From positions 1 through 56,794 of the forward strand of contig MEDY01000173.1 of NCBI GenBank assembly GCA_001724265.1: DNA of 56,794 nt. Reading direction: 5' to 3'. This document shows, in pieces, positions 32,301-43,350 of this stretch (position 1 is the first letter of the stretch; each line of letters begins with the position of its first letter). The stretch is from Rhizaria sp. SCN 62-66 (Eukaryota > Rhizaria, unplaced). Made by a program: the position numbers and the translations under genes. The notes beneath the pieces were generated by a model, which had not been told where the DNA came from, ran no database searches, and saw nothing but the letters and a program-made list of their open reading frames with translations.

Positions 32301-35300
32301 CACCCGCGGCTGGCGCAGTTCCAGTCGCTCGCCGCGGGCGCCGCCAACGGCGCCATCTCGGCCAAGGTCGCTGGCGCCGCGCACGCCGCCAGTCTGGGCA
32401 ACGACGTGCTGAGCTTCCTCGCGCCCGACGTCAACGCGCTGCCCGCGGCCAACGCGGGCGTGCCCTCGCTCAACTCGGGCGCCACGACCTCGGTGCTCGA
32501 TCTGCTGGACCAGCCCACGCCCGCGGCCAACGCCGCACCACCGAGAGACGACTCGCCGCTGGCGGACCTGATCGCGGAGGCCGCGGCGGAACAGGCCGGG
32601 CTGACGGGCGACGCTGTCAAGGACGCGCTGCTGCTGCGCGCGCGGCCCGTGCCGCGCGAGGGCGTGCTGGCGGGCTCGGACGAGGAGGTGCTGCGCGACG
32701 TCGTGGCCTGGCTTGTCGTCTCGTCGATGCGCTCCGAGAAGGTCCAGTTCAACATGCTGTGCTCGCAGATGACGGCCAACGTGTGGCGCAAGACGGCCTT
32801 TGAGTCGCTCGTGCGCGGCCGCGCGCTGGTGGGCGCCGAAAACGCCGAGCAGCCGTATCTGCAGCAGTGCGTGGACATGTTCCGCGAGCGCATCGACCAC
32901 ATGGTCGAAGCGTGCGTGCCCGAACGCGTGCCTTGGGTCGAGATGGTCGAGAAGGCCGTGCGCGAGCACAAGCTCTTCATCGAGGCCAACCCGCTGTGCA
33001 AGGTCGACATCGCGCGCATCCGCAAGCTCTTCAGCACGCCCTCGAACGCCAACACGGCCTCGGCGCTGCTGACCTTCGGCCGCGACGGCGTCGCCGGCTA
33101 CGCGGCCGCGGGCCAGCGCGCCGCCGGCGCCGCCAACGACTCGATCGAGGACGAGCTGGTCGACTCTGGTGCCGAGCGCGCGTTCGCGTCCGAGCAGGTG
33201 CAGGAGCAGGAGCAGGAGCAAGAGCAAGAGCAGGAGCAAGAGCAGGAGCAGGAGCAGGAGCAGGAGCGCGAGCCGGACCGCGACGCCGTGTCCAAGCAGA
33301 CGTACTCGCGCAAGGACGAGGGGCCCGTGCCGTGGGAGTTCGAGTCGTTGCGCACCGCCGTCAAGCCCGGCACCGTCACGGTGCAGAACTTCCAGCCCGC
33401 GTCCAAGTTCGCCGTGCACAACAAGCTGCTCAAGACGCCGCAGCCGATCGACTTCCCCGACTACTTGTACGTCAGCGAGAACTACTTCAAGCCGCAGTGG
33501 TCGCTCAACACTCACCGGCGCATCCGCAACACGATCTGCATCCTCGAGTGGTCGCCTGACATGGGCGCAGTGGGCGACCTCTTCCCCACGCCCGAGCAGC
33601 AGGCCGCCGTGCTGAGCCCGGTCCAGGAGTCGAACCTGCGCAAGGCCTTCGACCTCTACGCGCTCCAAGGCCGGCCGAACCTGGACGCCAAGGAGTTCCG
33701 CGCGCTGCTGCAGGGGCTAGACGTGCGCGTGCGCAAGTCCGAGATGAACGCCTGGCTCGAGCGCTTCGGCTCCTTCGGCGGCGTCGTGGACCTAGCGACG
33801 GTGCGCAAGATGCTGCTGGAGCGCACATACGCGCGCAACGAGGCGAACCGCTACTGGGTAGCGCTGTCACTGCACGAGGCCGAGACGGTGCGCGGCATCA
33901 TGCACATGCGCCGCCGCCGCGACATCGTGCCCGCGACGGACGTGGCCATGACGCTGCGTGCGCTCACGGGCAACAACCTCACCACCATCCAGCTCGACAA
34001 GACGCGCAACTTCGTGTCGCCGCGCGAGTACCAGTTCACGACGGCGGCGCACACGTACCGCCTGCTCAACTCGGAGCACTACTTCTCCGAGCGCGAGGCG
34101 AACATGGTGCTGCGCGCGCTGCAGAACACGCCGCCCGAGCGCCGCCTGGCGTGGTACAACGAGGTGCGCGCGTGCCGCCGCCGCGCCGTGGTGGACCTGA
34201 GCACCACGCCCGTGCACCGCGTGCTGACCGTCGCCGACGAGACGGTCGTGCTGCTGGAGCGCGCCTACATCGCGCGCATCCGCGCCAACATCGACGCCAA
34301 GGGCATGCTGCTGCTCGACGCCTTCCGCGCCTTCGATTTCCACCGCGCCGGCGCGCTGACCGTGGAGGACCTCTACGGCGGCTTCACGTGGCTCGAAGTG
34401 GAGCTCACGCCCGCGCACATGCAGGCGCTGTTCCGCGCCATGGACCTGGACCTGGACGGCCGCGTGACGTTCCGCGACTTCTGCCGCGTGCTGCGGCGGC
34501 CCGGCGAGCGCGTGCGCACGGTGCAGGAGACCGAGGCCGAGGTGGGCAACACGGACGTGCGCGGCGCCGACGAGGACGACGACGGCGACGGCGGCGACGA
34601 CGACGACGCGCGCGCCGCGCTCGAGGGCGAGGAGGCCGTCGACGCAGACATGAACGACGTTTGGGCCTCGGCCTCGGCGGGCGCCGCCACGGGCCGCGTC
34701 ACGGTCAAGTGGGGCACGGTCAAGCCGCGCCCGCTGGACCCCGCGGCCGCGGCGGCGGGGCCCAAGAAGCTGTCGCCCGCCGAGCTCAAGGACCAGATCA
34801 TCCGCAGCGCGGCCAAGATCAAGGTCAAGTTCAGCTCCTGCACCTCTTTCAAGGAGGTGTGGTCCTCCAAGGGCACGGTCTCGCGCCACAAGGGCACCAT
34901 CTGGAAGCCGAAGCTGTCGCGCAACCGCAACACGCGCGCCTTCTTCTCGCTGGGCCACTACGCGAGCCCGGGGTACGAGAAGCCGAGCAAGAAGCACAAC
35001 TGCTACTACCTGACGCTCTCGGACGAGTCGAGCTGGTTCGGCATCTTCCGCTCCAAGCACCTCGAGTTCGTGATCCACGCGCTGTGCCCACACCCCGTGT
35101 CGTACCAGCAGGTGTGGATGAACCGCGCTGGCCAGGGCGGCCGCGACTTCTACGCGTGGCGGCCGATCCCGCCGTCCAAGGACTTCGTGGCGCTGGGCAT
35201 GGTGTGCACGACGACGGCCGACGAGCCGCCGCTGACCGAGGTGCGGTGCGTGCCGCGCGGCTGGGTCACCGACTCCAAGGTCAAGCCGCAGATGATTTGG

Positions 35301-38183
35301 AACGACGCTGGCACGGGCGGGCGGCCCGGCTCGATCTGGCTGACCAACTCGCTGTCGCTGATGGACGTGACCGAGGGCCACGAGCCGCCGCGCGGCAAGT
35401 CGCTCGACTTGGTGCACGAGAAGTTCCGCGCCGACCTTAACATCCACCTGGTGGACCTGGAGGGCGAGTCCAAGAACACGGCCAGCGACGCGCTCAACGC
35501 CGTCAACCTGCTCGACCAGCTTATCGCCGGCATGGGCACCAACCCCGACGCCGCGGCTGCCATCGCCGCGGGCGCCAGCGCGGGCGGCGGCGACGGCGAT
35601 GACGACGACGACGACGACACCGGCAAGAAGACCGCCGCGCCCAAGCTGGGCCCGCTGGGTCTGCCGCTGCCGACGCCCGCCAAGCCCGCGCGCCCCGGCG
35701 CGCTGGGTGGCGCGCAGCCGGCGCAGGGCGCGGTGTTCGACCCAATGGGACTGATGTCCACGATGTCCTCCGGCGGCGGCGCTCTGCACACGGCGGGCGC
35801 CGACGACCTCTTCTCCGCGTTCGACTTCTCGGGCCCGGGGCTGCTGGACCTGCTCGACGACGCGCGCGAGAAGGAGGAGACGCTCCGCACGCACCTGCGC
35901 GCGCGCGAGTACACGGACGCCGAGGTGGCGCAGTTCCTCAAGCAGCGCGAGATGGTGCAGCAGCGCTCGTGGCCCGGACCCGTCAAGGGCTTCGTGCCGC
36001 ACGCGACCACGGCCTCCGCGTCGTCGGCGGCGCGCGTGTGCACGGGCTACGCCGTCGTGTACCAGCCCAAGCCGGCGTCGGCAGCCTACACCTCGGACTG
36101 GTTCCCCGGCAACCGCGTCAAGGCGGCGCCCGTGGACAAGCAGCTGCGTACGACCTCGCGCGAGGCCTCGCTGACGGGCGGGGACCCCTTCGCGCGCGTC
36201 GTCGCGGGCAAGGCCTCGGTCGCGCCCGCGGACCCCGGCGCCGCGGGCATGGACGTGCCGGCCTACGCTGTGCGGCCCTCGCGCTACGACACCTACGAGG
36301 GCTCCTCGGTCACGCTGTCGGCCACCTCTGCCGCCGGCCTGGGACTCTCGTCGATCACGCCCGCCTCAGCCGCGTCCATGCTCACGGGCAGCGCCAGCGG
36401 CGTCGGCCGCCCCGTCGCCGCGCCGCTCGCGACCGTGGCCGCGGCGTCGGCCTCGGCGACGGGCGTCACGGCCGCCGTCAGCAGCGGCGTGCCCGCCGGC
36501 ATGAGCGGGCTGGGCCGGCCCGCGGCCTCTCCCATTGCCGCCGTCGCCACTCCCGTGGCTGCGACGCCCACGGCGGCCGAGCTGCCGCCGATGCCGGTCA
36601 TCCCGGCGGGCACGCAGCCCACGGCGAAGCAGGCCGCCGTCATCGCCATGCACCGCGCGGCGGCGCTGCGCGCGCAGCTTGAGGCCGCGGAGCGCGAGGC
36701 GCTGGCCATGGCGCAGGTCGCCGACAACGCCGCCACGGGCATGCAGGTCGCGGACTCGGACCCCGAGTCCGACGCCGACGAGCCCGCGCGCGCGGCCGCT
36801 GCGCCGGTCGTCGCGACCCGCCTGACGCCCGCCGCGCCCGTGTCGTCGCTGCCCAGCGCCAATGCCGGCAGCAACAAAGTGTCGTTTGACGCGCTGCTGC
36901 CGCTGGCGACCAAGGCCGCGGCCGCGTCTGCGCACCATGCGCCGTCCTCCCCGGCCGCGGCGGCGTTCCCCGAGGACACCGCGTCGTCCGCCGCCGCGAC
37001 GCCCACCGCGAAGCTGGACTCGAACCCGTTCGCGGACGCCAGCGACGCCGGGGTGGACTTCAGCTCGTTCATGTCGCCGTCCCCGTCGTCGGTGGGCACG
37101 CCCGGCGTGAACAAGAGAGCGCTGCTGCCGCCGCCCGCGAAGCCCGCGCGCCCGGCCGCCGCCGGCGGCAGCACGCCCGTCAAGAAGCGCGACGACGATG
37201 ATATCGACATCTTCGGCGACATGGGCGGCGTGGCCATGGGCAACGACATCGTGGCGCGCGAGAAGGAGCGCCTGCGCCTGCAGGAGGAGGAGGAGGCGAA
37301 GCGCCGCGTCGAGGCCAAGCGCAAGGAGGAGGCCGCCAAGGCCGCCGTGATGGGCACCGCCAGCAAGACCATGGCCGAGATGGCCGCCGAGGCGCGCCGC
37401 GCGCAGCCCCCCGTGCCGCCCAAGCCCGCCGCGCACGCCGCGCCGGCCGCTGCGAGCACGGACATGTTCGCAGGCATGGGCATGAAGCCCGCGCCCGCGG
37501 CTAACGCGGCCCCCGCCGCCGCGCCCGCGCCCGCCGCGAACAACATGTTCGCCGGCATGACCATGGGCAGCTCTGGCGCCGGCGCCGGCGCGGCCGTGGC
37601 GAGCGGCGCGGTGGGCGCGCGGCTGCAGGCGATCGCGCAGCAGCTGCACGGCATGAACGACACGATGCGCGCGCTGCAGCAGCGCTCGGTGCAGTTCCCG
37701 CAGGAGAAGGCCGCGCTCAAGCAGCAGGCCGTGGCGCTGCAGCAGCAGCGCGCTGCGCTCCTGGCCGAGCAGAAGCAGTTGCAGAGCTCTCTGTCCGCGA
37801 ACCCGATGATGAGCGGCGTCGGCGGCATGATGGGCTCGGCCTCGTTCGCCGGCGCGCCCATGTCGCCTATGGCGCCCGCATACGGCAACAACAACGCAGG
37901 CGCTCAGTTCGGCGGCAGCAACAGCATGCAGCAGAGCCAGTCCTTCGACGTCTTCGCCAGCATGAGCTCCACGCCGATGGCCGCCAGCAACAACAACGCG
38001 AGCACCGGCGGCGGCTTTGACATGTTCAGTCAGATGACCATGTCTGCGCCCGCCACCACGCGCCCCGCTGCCCCCGCTGCCCAGCAGCAGCAACAGCAGC
38101 AGGGCGGCGCGTTCGACCCCTTTGCGGGGCTCTCAGGCAGCAACAACAACAATAACAACGACGACCCCTTTGCTGGTCTCTAA
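20350..38183 (+). CDS. Giant DUF3638/DUF3645-type ATPase with EF-hand-like and Vps62-like regions (5729 aa)
   Basis: Five exons (20350-20370, 20588-22537, 22693-28002, 28116-29905, 30065-38183) join in frame to 5729 residues and TAA. Residues 2880-3900 read like DUF3638/DUF3645 and carry helicase-like signatures: MGAGKTT (2931-2937), FMDEVD (DEVD 3081-3084), an AYRYEGLR block, FSGTPSD (about 3574), TTGMDIKH (about 3704) and QGAFRMRG (about 3732). A Glu-Gln repeat follows at about 4070-4090. Degenerate EF-hand-like helices are at about 4215 and 4448, and one good EF loop, DLDLDGRVTFRD, is at 4484-4495. Residues about 4610-4816 resemble Vps62, with WRPIPP and SIWL motifs. The tail has two coiled-coil-like segments and NPF, DPF and related FAGM/FAGL motifs, ending DPFAGL. 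I infer a cytosolic ATPase working near membranes; no activity is established. The 7-codon first exon is supported by its GTACGT donor. Confidence 0.85.
20371..20587 (+). other. Intron 1 of the giant gene
   Basis: 217 bases, phase 0. It starts GTACGT after AAG and ends in a pyrimidine stretch and CCCAG. It joins MSFALGK to VPCWRDPFF. Confidence 0.75.
22538..22692 (+). other. Intron 2 of the giant gene
   Basis: 155 bases, AT-rich, phase 0. Donor GTACGA after CAG; acceptor CTTCCAG. The flanking reading frames differ and are joined correctly only by this removal. Confidence 0.9.
28003..28115 (+). other. Intron 3 of the giant gene
   Basis: 113 bases, AT-rich, phase 0. Donor GTACGT after CAG; acceptor CTTTAG. 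A TTTTAAC stretch could be the branch site. Confidence 0.9.
29906..30064 (+). other. Intron 4 of the giant gene
   Basis: 159 bases, phase 2. Donor GTACGT splits a Lys codon (AA|G); acceptor CGCGCAG. It lies between the P-loop and DEVD motifs of the ATPase core. Confidence 0.88.
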
Positions 38184-38611
38184 GCAGTGTAGCGCTCAGT
38201 CCTTGAGTAAAGCAGTTGTTTTCTTGTTTCTTTCTGAGACATGACGGACAAATCTTATTTGTTCATTTTCATTTTGTAACTGTTCAATTTCTCGATCAAT
38301 GTAAACATTCATTTCACTCACTGATTCTACTCCGTAAACTACGAACATTCTTTTCAAGTTCAAACCAATTCTCAATACAAGTTTCATTTTACATCTTCCG
38401 CTTTTAAAGTAACTTCTGATATCATTAGTAGCTATTTTACAATGTAATGTATTTAGTGGTAAGAGTATTAATATAATATCGCGATTATTTCATCAAATCC
38501 GGCCCTATTTAACGAAGCATGTGTGTGACATAAGCGCACTTACAACGAAGTCTTTTCTAGCTTCTATCACACTCTCTTTGTGTTGTTCAATCGAATCTCT
38601 GTCTTTTCACT
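38184..38611. other. Convergent spacer between giant gene and NOC2
   Basis: About 430 AT-rich bases between two stop codons that face each other; 3' untranslated regions of both genes. No gene or RNA seen. Confidence 0.6.
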
Positions 38612-41600
38612 TCACTTGCGCGCGCGCTTGACGGCGGGACCACCCTTCTTGCCGGCGTTGACGGCCTTGGCGGCCTTTGCGCCGGCGCGGCGCTTGCGCT
38701 GCTTGGCCGACTCGTCCTCGCTCTCGCTCTCAGTGAGTTCCATGTCCTGCACAAGGTCGTCGTCATCGACGTCGGAGCCCCAGGCGGCCTCGCCGTCATC
38801 CTCGCTGTCGCTCAGGTCCAGGTCCTCCTCCTGCGCCTGCTTCTGCTCCTGCTCCTCGTCGTCGTCAGACTGGGCGGACGGCGCGGCGCGCTTGCTCCCC
38901 TTGCTGCCCTTCTTGCCCGCGGCCTGCGCGGCGAGCTTGGCCGCGGCGGCGATGCGCTCCGTCACAGACAGCTTCTGGCTCTTAGGCTGCTGCTTCTTGG
39001 GGGCATCCTCGTCGTCCTCGTCGTCGTCGTCGTCGTCGTCCTCGTCGTCGCCGTCCTCGTCGCTCATGGTCATCGGGCCGACCTCGTCGTCGTCCTCGTC
39101 GTCGGCGTCGCCCTCGGCAACAGCCTTGCGGACGTTGATACCGTCCACGTCCTCGTCCTCGTCCTCGGCGGCCCGCGCGCGCGCCTTGTCGGCGCCGACG
39201 ACGATCTCCTTACGGTCCTCGTCGAGCGAGTTGCGGTAGCGAACGGCCCACAGCGCCTCGAGCTGCGTCTGCCGGCCCGCGCCGCGCACCGCCGTCGCGA
39301 GCGCTGCCGCGGCCGCAGCAGCGCCGCTGGCGCCCGCGAGCACGCCGAACGCACCGGAGTCGGCGCCCGCGGCGGCGGCGGCGGCGGCGGCGTTGTTGAG
39401 CGCGGCCATGACGTCGGGGTGCTTGAGCGTGTCGACGCCCGAGACGCCCTTGGCGAGCAGGTCGCGCGGGCTGAAGGTGACACCCACGCGGCGCAGCAGC
39501 ACACCCTGCGCCGTGTCCGACACGGCCGAGAGCAGCTGGCGCGCCGCGGCGACGGCAGACTTGTTCTTCGAGGCCTTGGAGAAGCGGCGCAGCAGGAACT
39601 TGACGGGGAGCACGAGCTCGGGGAAGGCGATCGAGTGCGAGTAGATGGCCAGGTGCTGCGTGAGCATGTCGAAGCAGCGCGTGAGCTGCAGCGTCTGGTA
39701 CGCCTCCGAGCCCATCACGGCCGCAGACACGTGCAGCTTGAACTTGAGGTCCGAGACGCGCTTCTCGCGGGCCAGGCGCGCGGCGTTGCCCTTGAGCGGC
39801 TTGCGAAAGGCGAGCAGCGAAGCCGAGTTGAGGACCGTGAGCAGGTGCGGCGCGAGCGGGACGTAGACCTTGCACTTTTCGGCGACGAGGTTGAGGAACT
39901 CGCACACGACGAAGCGCACGGGGTAGTAGCCCGGCGCGCCGCTGAGCTCGATCGTGCCCAGACAGACCTGCACGAAGGGGTACACGAGCGGGGCCAGCGC
40001 GGAGCGGGGGTCGGCGGCGTGCGACGCGAGCACCTGCGCCCACACGCGGAGCGAGTTGAGGTACTGCCAGTTATAGACGCTGCGCGTGGCCTCGGAAGAC
40101 GCCTTCTGGATCGCGCCGCGCAGGTGGATGGCGAGCTGGCGGATGTACACGAAGCCGTGCTGGTACGACGCGTTCAGGTCCACGCCGTAGATCTCGCACA
40201 AGCAGTTGGACATGAAGATGATCGACGGCATCGAGTGCACGTTGACGCCCTTGCAGTGCCGCACGAACGACAGGTACATGCCCTTGAGCGTCGCCTCCAG
40301 CACCTGGCTGCGCGGCGGCAGCGTCAGACACATGCGGCGCACCGCCAGGAACGCGTCGACGCGAGTCGCCTGATAGATTGAAGAAAAGAAAGCAAAAGGA
40401 GACGAAAGATATGAAGATATGATAAGTTAAGATTCGTTTGACATAAAAGAAAGAGAAATACGGTTTCATGTCACTATATCGAGTATATATCCCTAGTGTT
40501 ACGTACCTGGTCAACGCCGAACTCGGACTTCTTGCCCTCCTTCTGGAGCGCAGTCTTGCGCTCCTCAACCACGTTGGAGAGCGTGTCCGCGCCCTGCGCC
40601 CAGTACTTGAGGAAGAGCTTGAGCATCTTCGGGGCCACCGAGGGGACGCCCTCGAGCAGCGGGAGCGCGGGCAGCAGCGCGCGCAGCACGAAGCGCGTGG
40701 TCACGGCGTCGACAACGTCGTCCATGAAGGCGGCGGTCGAGGAGAAGAAGATGCGCACCAGCGGCTCGAGCTTGGCCCACGCGGGCAGCGTGCGGAGCGC
40801 GGCGCCGGCCCAGGGCGAGGGCCCGTCGGAGAGCCCCGCCGTGGCGTCGACGAGCAGGCCCGAGGCGGGGGCCGGCACGGCGGCGACGCCCGTCGCGCTG
40901 TCGGCCGCCGACTCGCGCGCCAGATACACCACAAGCGCCGTGGGCAGCGTGCGCAGCGCAAACTGCACGAAGTGGTTGTAGAGCTTCGACGACAGGAACT
41001 GCGTGACCTCGGCCGAGTGCTCGTGGCGGTGCTCGTGAGCGCGGTCCGCCTTCTCGACCGCCACGCCGTTGGCGGTGGCCTTGCGCTGGGCGCGCGACAT
41101 CGCGCGCTTCTCCTCCAGGTGGCACTGGAGCGTGACGCCCGACTTGAACAAGCGCACGAGGCGCAGCAGCGGCCGCAGCCCGAAGCGCGTGCCCTGCAGG
41201 TCCCGGCGCAGCGCCAAGTACTCCTCCTTGGTCATGAGCTCGATCAGCGTCTTGGCGCGGCCCGCCTCGCGCTTGCGGCGGCTCTGCACGGCCGCGTCGG
41301 CGTCCTCCTCCTCATCCGCGAACGCCAGGATGTCGCCTGAGGTCTCCTTGAGGTGCTGGTAGAAGGCCGGGTCCTTGCGCTTCAGCGCCTCAAGCTCGGC
41401 GCGGTGCCGCGCGATGCGCTCCTCGTCGTTCGCGGCCTCGTCGGCCTCGGTGAGGCGTGCGCGCGCCACGGCGGCGGCCTCCTGCGCCGAGGTGATGTCG
41501 CGCGCGCCGCCGCTGTAGGCCGAGGCGCGGGCCGTCGCGTCCAGGTCCTGCTCCAGCAGCGCCATCGCGGCCTCCTCGTCGTAGTCGCTATCTTCGCTGT

Positions 41601-42458
41601 CGTCGCTCTCAACCAAGGCAGCCTTCGCGCCCTTCTTGGCGGGGGCAGCGGCGGCGGTCGCCTTGGCGGTCTTGGCCTTGGCCTTGGCGGCGGCGGCGGC
41701 GGCCTCGGCGGCGGCTTCGGCAGCGGCCTCGGCCTCGAGTGCGTCAAGGTCGGCGTCGTTGTCGTAGTCCTCGTCCTCCTCAGCGTCGTCGGCCTCGGCC
41801 TCGTCGTCCTCATCCTCGTCGTCCTCTGCGTCAGCGTCGGAGTCTTCGGCATCAGAGTCGTCGGCAGCGGCGACCTTCTTGCCACCGCGCTTGTTGGCGG
41901 AGCCCTCGATGATGACATCGTCACCGTCGTTGTAGTTAACCAGCACGTCGACGCCGTCATCGCTGTCCTCGGCCGCGGCGGCCGCGGCGGCGGAGCCGTC
42001 GGCGTCGTCCCAGTCGCTCTCCGAGCTCACGCCCAGGTCGAAGTCGCTGTCGTCGTCGCCCGCCTTGCTCGCAAAGCCCTTGCTCTTGGAGGCCGCGGCC
42101 TTGGAGAGGAAGCGCTGAAGGTCGCGCGTGATGCTGTCAAGCTCCTCCTGCTCCAGCACGGCGGCCTTGGCGGCCGTGTCGCGCTGCTTCGTCCGCGTCT
42201 CGATCGACTTGCGCACCTCGGAGTCGTGGCGGCGCTTCACGATATCCTTGTCGAGGTGCTTCTGCAGGGGCACCAAGGGGCGAAGGGGCGGACACACAAG
42301 AGAAGGTGGATATGAGGGGACTGTGAGCAAAGAGTGGTCGTGCGTGTACGGTGTCGGGGACGGAGCGGGGATAGAATGCAGGTGAGGGGATAAAAAACGA
42401 TACATGGTGAAGGACGAACCTTTTTGTACAACCGGGTTGCCTTGGCATCCTTGCCCAT
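38612..42458 (-). CDS. NOC2: Nucleolar complex protein 2 (NOC2), 60S ribosome assembly factor
   Basis: Three exons (42458-42420, 42261-40507, 40369-38612) join to 1183 residues and TGA. The Noc2 domain spans about residues 360-880; recognisable parts are LRPLLRLVRLFKSG, the VYNWQYLNSLRVWAQVL segment, a PGYYPVRF stretch, LNLVAEKCKVYVPLAPHLL and FPELVLPVKFLLRRF. NOC2 pairs with NOC1 or NOC3 in the nucleolus to move pre-60S particles through assembly and towards export. The 13-residue first exon MGKDAKATRLYKK continues into KHLDKDIVKRR, a basic N-terminus typical of the family, which supports the start. It is longer than the roughly 700-750 residues of yeast and human NOC2 because of acidic and Ala-rich stretches in the N-terminal 250 residues and again at about 985-1120, where Asp/Glu runs alternate with Lys-rich nuclear-localisation-like patches. 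It is divergent from eIF5. Confidence 0.93.
40370..40506 (-). other. NOC2 intron 2
   Basis: 137 bases, phase 0. Donor GTACGT after CAG; acceptor CTATCAG. A CTTAAC candidate branch site lies upstream of a T-rich tract. Confidence 0.9.
42262..42419 (-). other. NOC2 intron 1
   Basis: 158 bases, phase 0. Donor GTTCGT after AAG; acceptor CCTGCAG. It joins the short first exon to the conserved KHLDKDIVKRR segment. Confidence 0.85.
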
Positions 42459-43350
42459 GTTGTGACAGGTCTGTGGTGGGGCGCGGGGGGAAAAGAACAG
42501 GGTGAGCGGGGGTGGGTTCTGGCGAAGCAATCGGGGCGCTGCTGTGGGCGGATAACTCCGTCGTTAGGTACAGAAACAGTATTATAATACAAAAATAACA
42601 CGGATATACTTGGCGTAAATACTGTTTTCACAAAGAACGATATCTCAACCTCGCGGCGTCCGTTTCCCCGTGGCCGCACACCGTGGCTCGCTTCAAAGTC
42701 GGTTCGCTCCCTGCAGTCTCGGTCGGTCGGTCCTTCTCAAGTCGAGCAGAGAGAGGCAGACCTGACTGTGGGCGAGAAACTTAAGCCGCCTCCGGGGCGG
42801 CGCACATGAGAAAACGGTTGCCACGGCTGCCGTTGAGTTCTCTGACGCGCTAAATTGTAGATCTTTAGATATATTATTACATTTATTATCGTTGAGTTAT
42901 TTCATCTTGCGCGCCGACGGTGGTTTCACGCCTATATTTGCGGTTGCCCTAGTCCCGCCGCCGACCTCCCGTGGAAGCCCGCGCCAACCTGCTCTGCTCC
43001 CCTCCACGCGCGCTTTTTCCGTCATTCCACGTCTATGAGCTCCCACAGCGACTCTTTTCCACCACAAAAGTTTCCGCTCTACCTGACCAGCCCGCTCTTG
43101 CTCTTTCACCCTGACGTCTCACGCGTTCTATTCTCACTTTAGCGCCCCGCAACGAGACATCACCACAAACCACAAAACAACTATCAAAACGCAACGCAAC
43201 CCTCTTGAACCATCACCATCACCGCAACCCTCCTCACCTGAACCCTCTCTCACACATCTTTCCTTCCCCTCCTCTCTTCTCTTTCCCCCCGTGCGTTGTC
43301 TTCTGTCTCCGCCACTGCCGCCTGTTGCGCTTCTAGTTCGCTTCCCCCAG
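42459..43350. promoter_or_regulatory. Divergent NOC2/eIF5 promoter region
   Basis: About 890 bases between the divergent starts of two ribosome/translation genes. From about 43195 to 43350 the plus strand is pyrimidine-rich. CTTCCCCCAG directly before the eIF5 ATG looks like a 3' splice site, so an intron in the eIF5 5' leader is possible. Shared control of the two genes is plausible but inferred only from layout. Confidence 0.5.
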
